DNA from: Cyanidium caldarium
Lineage: Eukaryota > Rhodophyta > Bangiophyceae > Cyanidiales > Cyanidiaceae
Assembly: GCA_026184775.1 (NCBI GenBank)
Contig: JANCYW010000008.1
Location: 124,001 to 188,000 of the forward strand
Direction of reading: 5' to 3'
Length of the DNA: 64,000 bases
The notes below the pieces were generated by a model. It was not told the origin of the DNA. It made no database searches and was given only the letters and a program-made list of their open reading frames with translations. The first letter of the stretch is position 1; every line of letters starts with the position of its first letter. The position numbers were made by a program, and so were the translations under genes. Positions 46,601-57,714 of this stretch are shown one piece after another.

Positions 46601-49600
46601 ATCCAACACCGCGTTCAGGCCCTCCAGCACCGATTGGCTGGCCAGATTCACCTCGTCCAGCAACAGCCAGCTGCCGTCGCGCATGGCCCGCGCCAGGGGT
46701 CCGTCTCGAAAAGTGAAATGGCCGTCGGCGGTGGGCACCACCGCGCCCACCAGATCCACCATCTCGGTGTGCTCCGACAGGTTCACCCGGGTCACCGGTG
46801 TGCGCCGCGCGGCCGCCAGCGCCTGCACCAGAGCGGTCTTGCCCACCCCGGGCGGTCCCTCCAGCAGCACCGGCCGCTGCAGCAACAGCGCTCGCAGCAA
46901 CCGCGACGCGTTCGTGGCGGTGGTCGGCGCCTGGAAACAGAACGGCCCGTCCAGCGACACCCCGTGCCACAGAAAGGCATCGGCGGCGCGCTGCATATCC
47001 AGACCGCAAGCGTCGGTCAGTTGCGCGCCCAGCCGATGCCGATCCGCCTCGGGCAGGGCATCCAACACAAACGTGTGCGCGCCGTGGACAAACGCGTCCG
47101 CCGCCGCGGCGCCGTGCACCGCCATAGCGCGCTCCACCAACTCCACCCATCCGCAAACGTCGCGCAGGGTCAGTCGCCGCATTACCGTCTCCCGCTCCCC
47201 GCAGCAGCTCAACGCAGCCGCAAACCAGCGCTGCAGTTCCGCATCCGCCAGGCGCTCACGCACCAGCACCATCGCTTCGGCGACAGTGGCTTCGCTCGAC
47301 ACCCACACCTCCGTCAGGCGGTTGCGCAGCGCCGGCGACAGTTCGCGCTTGCCGAAATCGCCGCCCGGGTTCATGCAGGCGAACAGGCGGAACGCCGCGT
47401 GCGGGCGCACCTCCTCCACCGCTTCGCCGCCGCGTTCGTACAGAAACAGACATCGCTCCGGCTCCAGCAAGCTGTTCAGACGTTCGACGACCGCATCATC
47501 GGCGGCGTTGATCTCGTCCAGCAGCACGAAATGGCCCAGCCGCATGGCGCGCACCACCGCGCCATCGCACCAAGCGAAGCGGCCACCACCGCGCTTGTCC
47601 GTGGACGACGCCACCGGCTGATAGCGACCGATCAAGTCGGCCGTGTCCATGTCGCGATGACAGCTGACGGTGATCAGTTCGCGTCCGCACACATCCGCCA
47701 GCAGGCGGCAGGCGGTGGTTTTGCCGATGCCGGTCTCGCCCACCAACAACAGCGGCTCGCGGTGCGCGACACAGTGCAGCCCCAGACACAGCAAGCGCCG
47801 CATGGACGGCAGCAGCGATACTTGGCGGTGCCGCGCTGCCGCTTCCACTCGCGCCAGCACCGCATCGGCCGGCAGCAGATCGGGGACGGACGCATATGTG
47901 GCATCGCCGTACCATTGCTCGGGGGCGCGACCAAGTGGATTCACGGCGCGCTCGCCCCACACACACCGACAAAGTACCTCCAGCACCGTTTGGCGCTCCG
48001 ATTCAGAGCGCAAACGCTCCCCCAACAGATACCAACCGTGTCGAAAGAGTTCCTCGCGGCTCTGTGGCGCGCGCGCCGCCCACCGCATCAGGTCGCGCGC
48101 GGTCACCAGACTCTCCCGCCCCAAAAAGATGCGCTGCGCGGAACGCTCCAGCTGCAGACGCCGCAACGTCTGCACCATCGAGCGCACGAACGATGTCGGC
48201 AGGGCGTACCGCTGCTGCAGAATGTGCTCCAGTTCCGCGTCCGGCAGCTCCGGCACGTGTATTTGCAGGAAACGGGAGCGGAACGCCCGCGACAGCGCCT
48301 TGCGGCCGCCGTATAGCCCGCCGCTCTGATTCTGGGTGGCGAACAGCGCAAACGCCGGATGCGCCGGCACCGTCTCGCCGGTGTCCGGCACCCGCAGCTC
48401 GCGATGGTCGTCCAGCAGCCGGTTGAGCGATTCCAGCACCTCGGGCGGCGCCAGATTCAGTTCGTCTAGCAGCACCCAGTCGCCACAGCGGGCGGCGCGC
48501 ACCAACGGGCCCTCCTGAAACACCACACCGCCGTCGGCATCGGTCACGTAGGCACCGAGGTAGTCGCTCACGTCAGTGTGATCGTGGTTGTTGATACGCA
48601 CAAGTCGATGGCCGGTGCGCTGTGCCACATACGCCACCAGCGACGTCTTGCCCGAGGAGGTCGGGCCCTCGAGCAGCACCGGAACCGACGGCGACCCGTA
48701 CAGGAGGCAGCGCGCCAGTTCACGCAACGTGCGCGCCACCGAGGGCGTCACCACAAACGACGATTCGACCGACGCTGCAGAGAATGCTGGCCCCGTCGCC
48801 ACCCACTGACCGCCCATGGCGATGGCATCGGGGGCGGGCGCGCGCACCTCTTCACAGATGTCGCGCAGAGCGCCAGGCAACCGCCCCAGAAAGTGCCGGG
48901 CGGCGAGAGCGGTCACCTGCGCCCGATCGTCCGGCGGCAGAAACGCCGTCAAGCTCAGCATGGCGCCCTCGTACAGCGCCCGCCCGATGCTCACCTGCAG
49001 CACCAGCTGCCGCGCACACCGCAACAGGCGCAACAGCGAGCGCACCGTGAAGCGCACCCGCTGCCCGCTGGCGTCCACCAGCTGGCGCTCGGACAGTCCG
49101 CGCGCCTCGAAAAAGAACTGCACCACGCGCTCCATGGCCGATGTCGCCGTGGCGTCCGCTGCAGCGGTGCCGGCCGCTGACAAACCGCTATGTGCCACCA
49201 GTGCCCGCACATCGTCCGCGGTCAGCACGTCGTCGACGGCGATTGCAGTGAACAGGCGGCGGATAGCGGCCGGCAGCGGTCGTTTGCCCGCATCGGTGGC
49301 CGGGTTCATGCAGGCCACCAGGCGGAATCGCGGGTGACACCGCGGTGCACGATCCGCCGCTGCCGAATCGCCGTCGGCGAACTGCGCCATGCACGGCGAC
49401 ACCCCATCCTCCCCATTCACGCCGTAGCCAGCGCCCTCCAGCACAGCATATACGCGCTCCAGACAATCGCCCGGTGCCATGTTGATCTCATCGAGCAACA
49501 GCAGGTCGCCGCGCCGCATCGCCCTCAACAGGGCGCCCTCGCGGAACACCAACGCCATACCATCGCGATGGTGGAAGGGAGTGTGCTCCCGGCGGACTCT

Positions 49601-51895
49601 CTTCACCACACCATCTGGACGACTTCCGTCCCTCCCATCCTCCTGGAGAAACGTCTCCTCGCACTCCTCCCCAACTGCTCGCAGCGCCGCTCGACATTGC
49701 CGCAGCAACACGCTCGCGTCGATCCAGTGGCGCTCGCCGACGCGATCCCCGACGTCCAGCTTTTGGGAGGCTGCTCGCAGCACGCCCTCCGCGAGCGCCA
49801 CCAAGCGCGCCGCGTTGCCGGTGGTGGTCGCCTGCCGCAGCGCATCCACCACCGTCATACTTTTGTCGGGCACAAAGCACTGTCGCAACACCCGCTCCAC
49901 CGCCCGACACGTCTGCACCGTCAGCTGCCGCACGGGCATCGGCACGTAGCCACCCACCAGCTCGGTCACATCGGTCTGTTGCGACAAGTTGAGCACCACC
50001 AGATGTCGTTGGGTGTGCGCGGCCACCTCTTGCACCACGGCGGTCTTGCCGACGCCGGCCTCACCCACCAACAGCGCCGCCTCCGCGTTGCTGATGCAGG
50101 CGCGCAGTCGCTGCAGCAGCAGCGTCGTCTGCCGCGTCGGCGCCAGATGCGCCGTCTCTGGAGCATCGGTAGGCGGCTCCGTGTCCGGACGCGCTGCTTC
50201 GCCCATACGCTGCCCGTACACTGCCGGCAGGCTCCAGCACGCCGCCAGTAGCGCCATCAAGCGCAGACGCGACTGCGCATCTGCCTCGCCGCCGGCCAAC
50301 ACGTCGCAACAGTGCGCCAAGCACACCTCGGGCGACAGGCGCGGCAACACTGCCGCACTGTGGGCGAGTCGTCGACCGATTTTCACGGCCTCATGCAGCG
50401 AGGGCAGACACCGCGTGCTCCCGCTGTCCATTGTCATGGCCTCGCCACAAGCGGTGAGGCAGTCCACCATGCGCCCGGCGGCATCCCGCACTGTGGGAAA
50501 GCGACGATGGAGAATCTCCCGGATACGTGACACAGGCACCGGTGGCAGGGACACGCAGCGCCACGACGTTCCCAGCAGCATCTCATTCAAGCCGTGTGGT
50601 GATCGCACATCCCCTCCGGTGGTGCGCGTGCACACCAACCGGAAACCGGCGCCGACCGGGATACAGCGGTGGCGCCCGGGCACCGCAAAGCGATCGCCGG
50701 GCTGCAACGCCGCCAGCTGATACAGCAGCCCCGACAAGCTCCCGACGCCTGATGCAGCCGCCTTCGCATCATCAAAACCCTCCAGAATGAGCCAATGACC
50801 GTCTCGAATGGCCCGGCCGATCGGCCCGAGCATCCACCGAAAGCGACCCCGCCCAACGGGCACCACCGCACCGATCTCGTCCAGAAACGCCTGTTCGTCG
50901 GCGGCCATACCCTCCATCTGAAACCAGGTGCATCCGCTCCCAGTAACACCCGCCAGATACTTGAGCAGGGCGCTCTTACCGCAACCGCTGGGTCCGTCGA
51001 GCAACAGCGGCGCCCCGAGCAACAGCGCGCGAGCCGCCTGTCGCACCGCGGGAACGATCTCCTCGTCCAATAAGAACGCCGACTGCCACTTGACATCGAC
51101 GCGGGACGCGTCTCGCACCGGCAACGGCACTCCGCATATGTGGATGACCGGTGCGCTGTCGTCGCCGGTGGGTGACCTTGACGGCGGGGATGACGCTGTT
51201 TGGGTGTCGTCGCTGAACATCCGTAGGCGAGTTGCATCCAACCATTCCAGCTCCTGCCAGAAGGTGAAGTAGTCACAAGAACGAGTGTCGCAAGTTGTCC
51301 GCTCCTCCTTCTTCCCCACCACCATTGTGCGATACTTTTCCAACACACTGGAGGGTGCGCCCCACAACAGGCACAGGGCGATGTGCGCCTCCCGCCTTTC
51401 CACCGCCTCCGCGCTGTGTAAACGCTGCGCCACGCCTCGCCAATCAATCAGCTCCAACACCCGGTGTCCGCATACCCACGCCAGCAGTGCCGCTTCTCGC
51501 GGTGCCAACGGCACGCCGGCGGGCACATACGCTAGCAGCGATCCGCCGCAACCCAGGGCCACGATTCGAACCAGCGCCGGATAGGCCGCCGCGGCCGCCA
51601 TCCGTCCCGCCACCGCCGGCAAATCACCCTCTCGCAGCGATGAGACAGTGTCGTAGAACCGGCGCAAGCGCTGAGCACATCCCGTCGACAAGGGATCGCT
51701 ATCCTCGGCCAGTCGGGCCAACCGGCTCACCCGAGTATCGATCTCGGTGGCATCGAAACGCTCCGATATATCCCACTCGCCTCGAGACTTCCCGATACCG
51801 TTCCCGACGGTATTCATCTGCACTAATTCTGGTGTCTTCGACGGGCTCAACTCTCTCCCATTGCACCCAGCGAGGCGCACCCGAACGCCGTCCAC
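38486..51895 (-). CDS. MDN1: Midasin (Rea1/MDN1), six-AAA ribosome assembly ATPase
   Basis: Giant dynein-like AAA+ ATPase that strips assembly factors (Rsa4, Ytm1) from pre-60S ribosomes in the nucleus. One uninterrupted frame of 4,469 residues. Walker A motifs mark the six AAA units: GPSGCGKSALL (~300), GEAGVGKTAVV (~609), GPTSSGKTSLV (~1076), GETGIGKTTAC (~1384), GPPGVGKTALV (~1678) and GAAGVGKASAV (~1982). The last has GKA in place of GKT/S, so AAA6 may not hydrolyse ATP. A long helical linker (~2200-3650) precedes an acidic D/E-rich stretch (~3710-4200). The C-terminal MIDAS domain (VLIAVDDSASMADAG, ~4250) has the DxSxS metal site and binds UBL domains. Yeast and animal midasins are about 4,900-5,600 residues, so this one is short, mainly in the linker. 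A Met at residue 27 is an alternative start. Its stop lies 14 bp from that of the RPP40-like gene. Confidence 0.97.
43594..43626. repeat. GAC trinucleotide tract inside midasin
   Basis: A near-perfect run of GAC repeats. On the coding strand it reads GTC and encodes a Ser-rich stretch (TSSSSPSSSSSPLS) in the midasin linker, a loop that should tolerate length change. Confidence 0.8.
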
Positions 51896-52055
51896 ACACG
51901 ACGCCCACCCGCGCGACCGACCGGGACGCCGGGCGGTCCGATCCGAGCGCTAGCGCTTCCGCCAGCGGGGTGGTGCGCTGCGCACCATGCGGGCGGACCG
52001 AAAGTTGAAAGACTCCACCGCCGCTCGGGTCATCATACTACACACGAGTCGTGAT

Positions 52056-53534
52056 ATGGCTTTCGCTTCGCTGAGTTGGCGTCCGCTCTGGGCGGAGGAG
52101 TTCCGCTGGAGAACGCAGCACCGGCGAATCCGGACGTACGCACCGAGACGATCCCCGCTCTTTTATTCTCAGCAGAGGCGACGACACTGCTACATGCTCA
52201 GCCACCACACCCGCCGCTCTGATGATCTGCGGGTGTTGGTGGTGGGCGGTGGTGCGCGAGAACACGCGCTGTGCGACTGCCTGTCGCAGTCGGAGCGGCT
52301 GTCCGACCTGTTGTGCCTGCCTGGCAACGCGGGCATCGCCGAGGTGGCGCGATGCATCGACGGCGTCGACGTGAGCGACGTAAGCAGTATCACCTCGGTG
52401 GTGAAACGAGAACAGGTGGATCTGGTGGTGATCGGGCCCGAGGCACCGCTGATGGCGGGCTTGGCGGATACGCTGCGGGCGGAGCGGGTGGCGGTGTTCG
52501 GGCCGTCGGCGGCGGCGGCGCGCCTCGAGGGCAGCAAGAGCTTCTCCAAAGATTTCATGCATCGACACGGCATCCCCACGGCTGCGTATCGGCGGTTTAC
52601 GGATGCCGTCGCCGCCAAACAGTATGTGCGGCAGTGTACGCGCTTCCCGGTGGTCATCAAAGCGGACGGTCTGGCGGCGGGCAAGGGCGTGCTCATCGTG
52701 GCCGACATCGAGCAGGCCGACTGTGCCATCGACGATATGCTGGTGCGGCAGGTGTTTGGCTCTGCTGGGCGTGAAATCGTCATCGAGGAGCATCTGAGAG
52801 GTACCGAGGTCAGCTTCTTCGCCCTGGTCGATGGCGATTGCGTCGTGCCACTGCTGCCCGCCCAGGATCACAAGGCCGCTTTCGATGGCGACCGCGGGCC
52901 CAACACCGGCGGTATGGGCGCGTACGCGCCGGCGCCAGTGGTCACCGCCGACATGGCCGACGCCATCATGCGCCAGGTGGTGCGGCCGACGGCGGCCGGG
53001 ATGGTGCGCGAGGGCACGCCCTTCCAGGGCATATTGTACTGCGGTCTGATGCTGACCGATCGGGGCGATATCCGCGTGCTGGAGTACAATGTGCGCTTTG
53101 GTGATCCCGAGTGCCAGGCACTGTGCGTGCTGCTGGAGTCGGATCTGTTGCAAGTGCTGCACGATGCCGCCGTGGGGCGTTTAGACGCGTGGGCCGCCCG
53201 CGGCGGCCTGGCATACCACCCGGGATCGGCGCTGACGGTGGTGCTGGCGTCGCGAGGGTATCCCGGCCAGTATGCCACTGGTTCGCGCATTGACGGGCTG
53301 GAACAAGCCGCCGCCGCCGCGCCGGACGTGAAGATCTTCCACGCCGGCACCGGCCGCGGCCCCGATGGCGCTTGGATCGCCACCGGCGGTCGCGTGCTCA
53401 GCGTGACCGCCCGCGCGCCCACCCTCGCCGAAGCGCAACGACGAGCGTATGCTGCGGTGCACCGCATCGAATGGCCGGAAGGATTCTACCGCACCGACAT
53501 CGGCTGGCGCGCTTTGGCCATGGAAGTAAAATGA
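52056..53534 (+). CDS. PURD: Phosphoribosylamine-glycine ligase (GAR synthetase)
   Basis: Second step of purine synthesis, joining phosphoribosylamine and glycine with ATP; plastid-located in plants and monofunctional there. The N-domain begins [19 protein letters not shown]. Then come [32 protein letters not shown] and [20 protein letters not shown]. The ATP-grasp core follows, with [36 protein letters not shown], the signature [18 protein letters not shown], and [13 protein letters not shown] with metal-binding Glu/Asn. The C-domain ends ..[19 protein letters not shown]. No AIRS or GART domain is fused. I chose 52056 ([16 protein letters not shown]), which starts a transit-like leader; the frame is open from 51987. 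Head-to-head with midasin (160 bp). Confidence 0.96.
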   Translation: MAFASLSWRPLWAEEFRWRTQHRRIRTYAPRRSPLFYSQQRRRHCYMLSHHTRRSDDLRVLVVGGGAREHALCDCLSQSERLSDLLCLPGNAGIAEVARCIDGVDVSDVSSITSVVKREQVDLVVIGPEAPLMAGLADTLRAERVAVFGPSAAAARLEGSKSFSKDFMHRHGIPTAAYRRFTDAVAAKQYVRQCTRFPVVIKADGLAAGKGVLIVADIEQADCAIDDMLVRQVFGSAGREIVIEEHLRGTEVSFFALVDGDCVVPLLPAQDHKAAFDGDRGPNTGGMGAYAPAPVVTADMADAIMRQVVRPTAAGMVREGTPFQGILYCGLMLTDRGDIRVLEYNVRFGDPECQALCVLLESDLLQVLHDAAVGRLDAWAARGGLAYHPGSALTVVLASRGYPGQYATGSRIDGLEQAAAAAPDVKIFHAGTGRGPDGAWIATGGRVLSVTARAPTLAEAQRRAYAAVHRIEWPEGFYRTDIGWRALAMEVK

Positions 53535-53600
53535 GGGAGCCTAGGTGTGGTCGGGAGGCGACCGTGTCCCTCACCTCCCACACGGCGCTTGCACCCGCGC

Positions 53601-54224
53601 TTACGGCTCATCGGCAGTCATATGCAGCGGGAACAACAGTGCCGCTGGCAGACGGTTCTCGTCGTTCAGAAAGTTAAAGGTGGCACACGCGTTCGAAGCC
53701 GTGGTCACTTCGTAACGCATCCGCAGCGACTGTTCGAGGTAGCTGCGGCACGCGTTCGGCACCTGTTGCCAATACGCCAGGCTGGCAGCTTGCGTCTCAC
53801 CGATACCCACCAGCAGGATGCTCGGGCGCTGCTCCAGCAACTCGAACACCGCCAACACCTCGCCGGTCAGTTGCGACACGCGCTGTAGCCGCGGCAGACC
53901 GATGATGCAGTTGGAAAGCAGCAGCAGCGCCGTGCCCTTGAGCAGGAAGCCGTTCACAGTGAAGCCGCTACGCTGGTAGGCGTTCACGCGCACGGCGTTC
54001 TGAAACGCGTGCGGCGCCCGGTGCGACACCAGGATGCGCAACTCCTCGGAGATGCGGCGCGCTCGAGTATCGATCCCGGCTGGCGACGGCGGGCGATTGC
54101 CTCCGGTGGTTGCTGCGGAACAGGGCCGCAGCCATAACACGTACGGATAAGAGTTGGGGGATGTTAGGCGTTCCCACAGGCTCAGATGCCCGCCGACTCT
54201 ACGTAGTGCTCGTCGACAGGCCAT
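53601..54224 (-). CDS. NDUFAF3: NDUFAF3-like complex I assembly factor (DUF498/Mth938 fold)
   Basis: Probable mitochondrial factor for respiratory complex I assembly. The single domain shows the family's features: RSGFTVNGFLLKGTALLLL (beta-roll opening V.G...G..L.L), a central ...LTGEVLAVFELLEQRPSILL, then VGIGETQ. The signature ending is EVTTASNACATFNFLNDENR, corresponding to the family's T..A..T(Y/F)N.L..E.R. The C-terminus LPAALLFPL is also typical. The first ~70 residues are Arg/Ser/Ala-rich, as expected for a mitochondrial presequence. The ATG at 54224 (MACRRALRRVGGHL) starts a good amphipathic helix; 54269 is an in-frame alternative. Length 207 fits eukaryotic members (~180-200). Confidence 0.85.
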   Translation of the reverse strand: MACRRALRRVGGHLSLWERLTSPNSYPYVLWLRPCSAATTGGNRPPSPAGIDTRARRISEELRILVSHRAPHAFQNAVRVNAYQRSGFTVNGFLLKGTALLLLSNCIIGLPRLQRVSQLTGEVLAVFELLEQRPSILLVGIGETQAASLAYWQQVPNACRSYLEQSLRMRYEVTTASNACATFNFLNDENRLPAALLFPLHMTADEP

Positions 54225-54630
54225 ATTCGACCGGAGCGCCGCGGCGGGCGCCTGAATCGCGCAGTTCATGCCCCAAAACGTCTCCTAATCAACCCTTCAA
54301 CTGCTTCGGCGCGACCGAGACGCGACTGTTATCGTCCTTGCGCATAGTGCTCTCACAGTCTGCTCACCTCCTGATGTCCCTTTCGAACTCAGCTATCTCC
54401 CCGACGCGTGGCGCAGACCGCCAACGCGCCATCTCGCCACGCGGCGGGATTCCCGCTGGCCGATAGCGCCCCTCCACCGCCTCCTCCTCCGGGCGTTGCC
54501 GAGGGGAGTGCTCGGACAAGACGGAGGGCAGGAAAGGGTGAATCTCCAGACCGGAACCTCTCCGGAAGCACACACAAAGTCACGGCGTGCTGGTGGATCG
54601 GTGCAGAGTACGGGCCGGTGGCGGAAACGA
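54225..54630. other. Head-to-head intergenic region (NDUFAF3-like / GLYR-like)
   Basis: About 400 bases between preferred starts. The downstream reductase frame is open back to 54496, and part of this region may be leader. No repeat or RNA gene is recognised. Confidence 0.4.
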
Positions 54631-55890
54631 ATGCGTTGGTTGGGATTCGGGGCAGCGCCGACCGTGGGACTGCGTACCGTGCGGACGCACTCAATTCAGC
54701 AGAGCGCGTGTCGGGTGGGCAGTACTGCTATCAATTCAAAGCCATCGTGTGCGCGTGCCCTGATCGGGGGCAAGACAGTGAGTGTGCGCTGTCTGGAGGG
54801 TCGAACGACGCCTCGTGCGGTGCGGTCGGCCAGGCGGGGAGTAGCGTCTGTCACGGGCCATCGCCGCGGTCGGCGTTACCTCAGCATGACCAGTCCACAC
54901 ACTTCCGAGTCGCCAGTGGGCTTTATCGGGTTGGGTATTATGGGCCACGGCATGGCGGCGAACCTGGTTCGCTCTGGAAAGCGGTTGGTGGTGTGGAATC
55001 GGACGGCAAGCAAGGCCGAAGCGTTTGCCCGCGAACACAACGACGACGGCACACGCTCGTCCTCATCGCCGCCGCCGGTGCAGTTGGCGCAGAGCGCACG
55101 GGAAGTAGTGGAACGATGCCGCTTCACCTACTCAATGCTGACCACCCCGGAGGTGGTGCGGCAAGTGCATTTCGACCCACACCACGGCACGCTGCAAGGC
55201 ATGGCCGCCGGCAAAGTGCTGGTGGAGTGCTCCACGCTGGACGCGGCGGCCATGCGCGAGATCCACGCTCACGTCACTGCCCACAGCGGCCGCTTCCTGG
55301 AGGCGCCCGTGAGCGGCTCCAAGGCGCCGGCCGAATCGGGCAGCCTGATTTTCCTCTGCAGCGGCGACGCCGCCGCCTTCAAGGAGCTCTGCGACGGCGA
55401 CCTGGCGGCGATGGGCAAGCGCTCGTTCTTCTTCGGCGAGCAGATCGGCGGCGGCACCCATATGAAACTGGTGGTGAACATGATCATGGGCAACATGATG
55501 GTGGCGCTGGCCGAGGGCGTTAACCTCGCCGAGGCGTGCGGCCTATCGTCGGACAGTTTACAACAGGTGCTGCAGCTGGGCGCGATGAGCTGCCCGCTGT
55601 TCTCCACCAAGCTGCCCAAGATGGCGCAACAGGACTACGAACCGAACTTTCCGCTCAAGCACCAACAAAAGGACATGCGGTTGGCGTTGAATTTGGGGGA
55701 CGAGAAAGCGGTGGCCCTACCGACCACCGCCGCTGCGAACGAAGTGTACAAGAGGGCGCGCGGGATGGGTTTTGCCGACGAAGACTGCTGCGCGGTGTAC
55801 GAATCGGCCAAGGACCGATCACGGACGAACGAGGCGCCCGAATCGGTGGCTGCCGTTCGGGAACACGCCTCCAAAAACTACCGAGGATAA
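54631..55890 (+). CDS. GLYR: Glyoxylate/succinic semialdehyde reductase-like (beta-hydroxyacid dehydrogenase)
   Basis: NADPH-dependent beta-hydroxyacid dehydrogenase. Plant GLYR reduces glyoxylate and succinic semialdehyde, detoxifying photorespiratory and GABA-shunt aldehydes. The Rossmann fold is VGFIGLGIMGHGMAANLVRS; the substrate site is in FLEAPVSGSKAPAESGSL (the family's GGxxxA/G-like region); and the catalytic Lys is in GTHMKLVVNMIMGNMMVAL, followed by the AEACGLSSDSL helix. FPLKHQQKDMRLAL is the family's C-terminal signature (F.lk...KDl.LA). The core begins at 54886 (MTSPHTSESP), which would give a leaderless protein of 334. From 54631 (MRWLGFGAAPTV) there is an 85-residue basic leader that could send it to plastid or mitochondrion. 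The frame is open from 54496. Confidence 0.88.
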   Translation: MRWLGFGAAPTVGLRTVRTHSIQQSACRVGSTAINSKPSCARALIGGKTVSVRCLEGRTTPRAVRSARRGVASVTGHRRGRRYLSMTSPHTSESPVGFIGLGIMGHGMAANLVRSGKRLVVWNRTASKAEAFAREHNDDGTRSSSSPPPVQLAQSAREVVERCRFTYSMLTTPEVVRQVHFDPHHGTLQGMAAGKVLVECSTLDAAAMREIHAHVTAHSGRFLEAPVSGSKAPAESGSLIFLCSGDAAAFKELCDGDLAAMGKRSFFFGEQIGGGTHMKLVVNMIMGNMMVALAEGVNLAEACGLSSDSLQQVLQLGAMSCPLFSTKLPKMAQQDYEPNFPLKHQQKDMRLALNLGDEKAVALPTTAAANEVYKRARGMGFADEDCCAVYESAKDRSRTNEAPESVAAVREHASKNYRG

Positions 55891-55975
55891 CCAGAGGCGC
55901 CTCCAGGTGGCACCGGAAAGCGTAACCTGAACGAGAAACGGCAATCGCCCTACCCGTATATCTTGTCGCCCGACT

Positions 55976-57430
55976 TCAACGCTGCATCATACGTACAAAC
56001 TCGGCAAACTTGTGCAGGTTGCCCTCGTCCAACAAATCCGGCCCGAGGCGCAGGAACGTAAAACCGAACAACGCATCCTCCCAGCGCGTCTGAAAGCGCC
56101 GCGGAACGTACCGCTTCAGCATGCCTGGCTTGGACTGCTGCAGTATCTTTTTGAACGCACTCGGATCGTACCGCGGCAACGCGTTCTCGCCGCCCAGCGG
56201 CACGCCGTTGGCCGCGGCCGCCTCGCGCAGCATGCGCACCAGGCCCTCCGGGGAGCACTTGCCCACAGGTTGTTCGCCGTCGCTCATCTCGAAACAGGTG
56301 AAGTTGAGTGCCCCGCCGTGCTTCTTCAACACCTTGGCGATGCCGTCGTAGAACGTGTGACGGTCGCCGCGGATGTGGTAGTAGCCGGCGGTCTGCTCGG
56401 CAGCGTGGCTCTTGGTATTGAACCACCAGTGCACTCCTGATACTTTCACACACAAACGCACTTTGGACGCCTCCGCGTATGACCGCAGGGCGTGCTTGGT
56501 GGCCGTGAGCACGGTGTCCGCATGCTGCAGCAGCTTGTCCGAGTACCATCTCAAAAAATGCTTCCCGGCCCGGGTATCCACCAACTTGCTGAAAAACTCG
56601 GTGGCGTACGGCTCGTCTTTGTACGAGCCGGCCGTCTCGCGCGGCGGCAGACATTGGGCGAGCTCCTCGTTGCTAAAGTTTTGGCCCTCGAGCGACTTCT
56701 CCAAGTCCTTGCTCAAAAACGTATCGTAACACTGAAACTCGCCAATACCCGGAAACTCCCAGATGCCTTTGGCCAGCGGGTACGACGGGTAGCGGATCTC
56801 CCCGGCCGGGCCGAGGCCCACGTGGATCTCGTGAATGACGTCCCCGAAAAACTCCTCGCCAAACTCGTCGGCAAACGCATTCACAAACTCCGCATAGCAC
56901 TCCACCGGGGTGCGTAGCCGCGGCTGGGAGGTACTGCCATTCCCGCCGTCCGCCTCCGTAGGCAGCGGGAACAGCGGCTCGTTGTCCGCGCCGCACGAGA
57001 TATACTCGGGGTTGCAGTAGCCGTGACGGTCCCGGTACAGAATGCACGTGTCAGCTGTCTCCTGAAGCTCCTTGGCGCGCGCCGACACCCACTCCGGCAA
57101 CGACACACTCACCGAATCGCCCACGTTGCCGCCGCACATGTGGAAGCACAGCACCACTTGGCACTTGATCCGCAGCACCCGACACATTCGAAACAGCGTT
57201 TTGTACCGCTCCCCGCACCAGGTGTACTCGCGCGGCCTGATCTCACACAGACCCCACCACAGATCCACCATCACGCCGGAGATGCCACTCGCGCCCACCA
57301 GGTGCGGCAGGGAGCCCTCCACCAGGTTGTGGAAATCCTCATCAGACAGGACCGGGAACTCCAGTGGCATCATGACGCACACCGGCACCGCCGGCGCACT
57401 GCGAGAAAAGCGCCTCCACAGCTGTGACAT
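55976..57430 (-). CDS. BAM: Beta-amylase (GH14)
   Basis: Exo-hydrolase releasing maltose from starch. The glycoside hydrolase 14 barrel is complete: SGVMVDLWWGLCE, FHMCGGNVGDSVSVSLPEWV, CNPEYISCGADNEPLFP, the acid Glu in HEIHVGLGPAGEIRYPSYP, and the base Glu in LNFTCFEMSDGEQP. KVSGVHWWFNTKSHAAEQTA is also family-typical. Both catalytic glutamates and the flexible-loop region (GGNVGD) are present, so it should be active. The frame is open to 57640, but the ATG at 57430 (MSQLWRRFSRSAPAVPVCVM) is close to the domain start and gives 484 residues, the usual size. Red algae keep floridean starch in the cytosol, and the very short N-terminus fits a cytosolic enzyme. Tail-to-tail with the GLYR-like gene. 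Confidence 0.96.
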   Translation of the reverse strand: MSQLWRRFSRSAPAVPVCVMMPLEFPVLSDEDFHNLVEGSLPHLVGASGISGVMVDLWWGLCEIRPREYTWCGERYKTLFRMCRVLRIKCQVVLCFHMCGGNVGDSVSVSLPEWVSARAKELQETADTCILYRDRHGYCNPEYISCGADNEPLFPLPTEADGGNGSTSQPRLRTPVECYAEFVNAFADEFGEEFFGDVIHEIHVGLGPAGEIRYPSYPLAKGIWEFPGIGEFQCYDTFLSKDLEKSLEGQNFSNEELAQCLPPRETAGSYKDEPYATEFFSKLVDTRAGKHFLRWYSDKLLQHADTVLTATKHALRSYAEASKVRLCVKVSGVHWWFNTKSHAAEQTAGYYHIRGDRHTFYDGIAKVLKKHGGALNFTCFEMSDGEQPVGKCSPEGLVRMLREAAAANGVPLGGENALPRYDPSAFKKILQQSKPGMLKRYVPRRFQTRWEDALFGFTFLRLGPDLLDEGNLHKFAEFVRMMQR

Positions 57431-57714
57431 GGGGAGAAAGAGGCGGGGTGTGGATTCAGCCGGTAAGCATGTTGCGGCGCCTGCAGGGCGCGTCAGCGAT
57501 AAGCGGCTGCGCTTCCAATCGATGGACGGGAGGGGCATCCCATGCGCACAAATCTGGAGATCCGGGAAGGGAACGTCACAGCATGGGCAGAATTGGGGAT
57601 TCCTGCTGGGAACACGTGGCGCTGCGGAGAACCGGAGCACGAGAACCTCTCCTCCACGCCGCCTCTACCATCTTCATCCGCCACAGCACCCGTCCAAATC
57701 ACCCACCGACATCC

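Noticed and set aside
46316-48316. Open frame of 666 codons on the plus strand
   Set aside because: Antisense to midasin AAA4-AAA6 coding; His/Gln/Arg-rich and domain-free.
54408-55523. Alternative plus-strand frame of 371 codons
   Set aside because: Overlaps the GLYR-like gene in another frame; after the first 150 codons it is the shadow of the reductase coding sequence.
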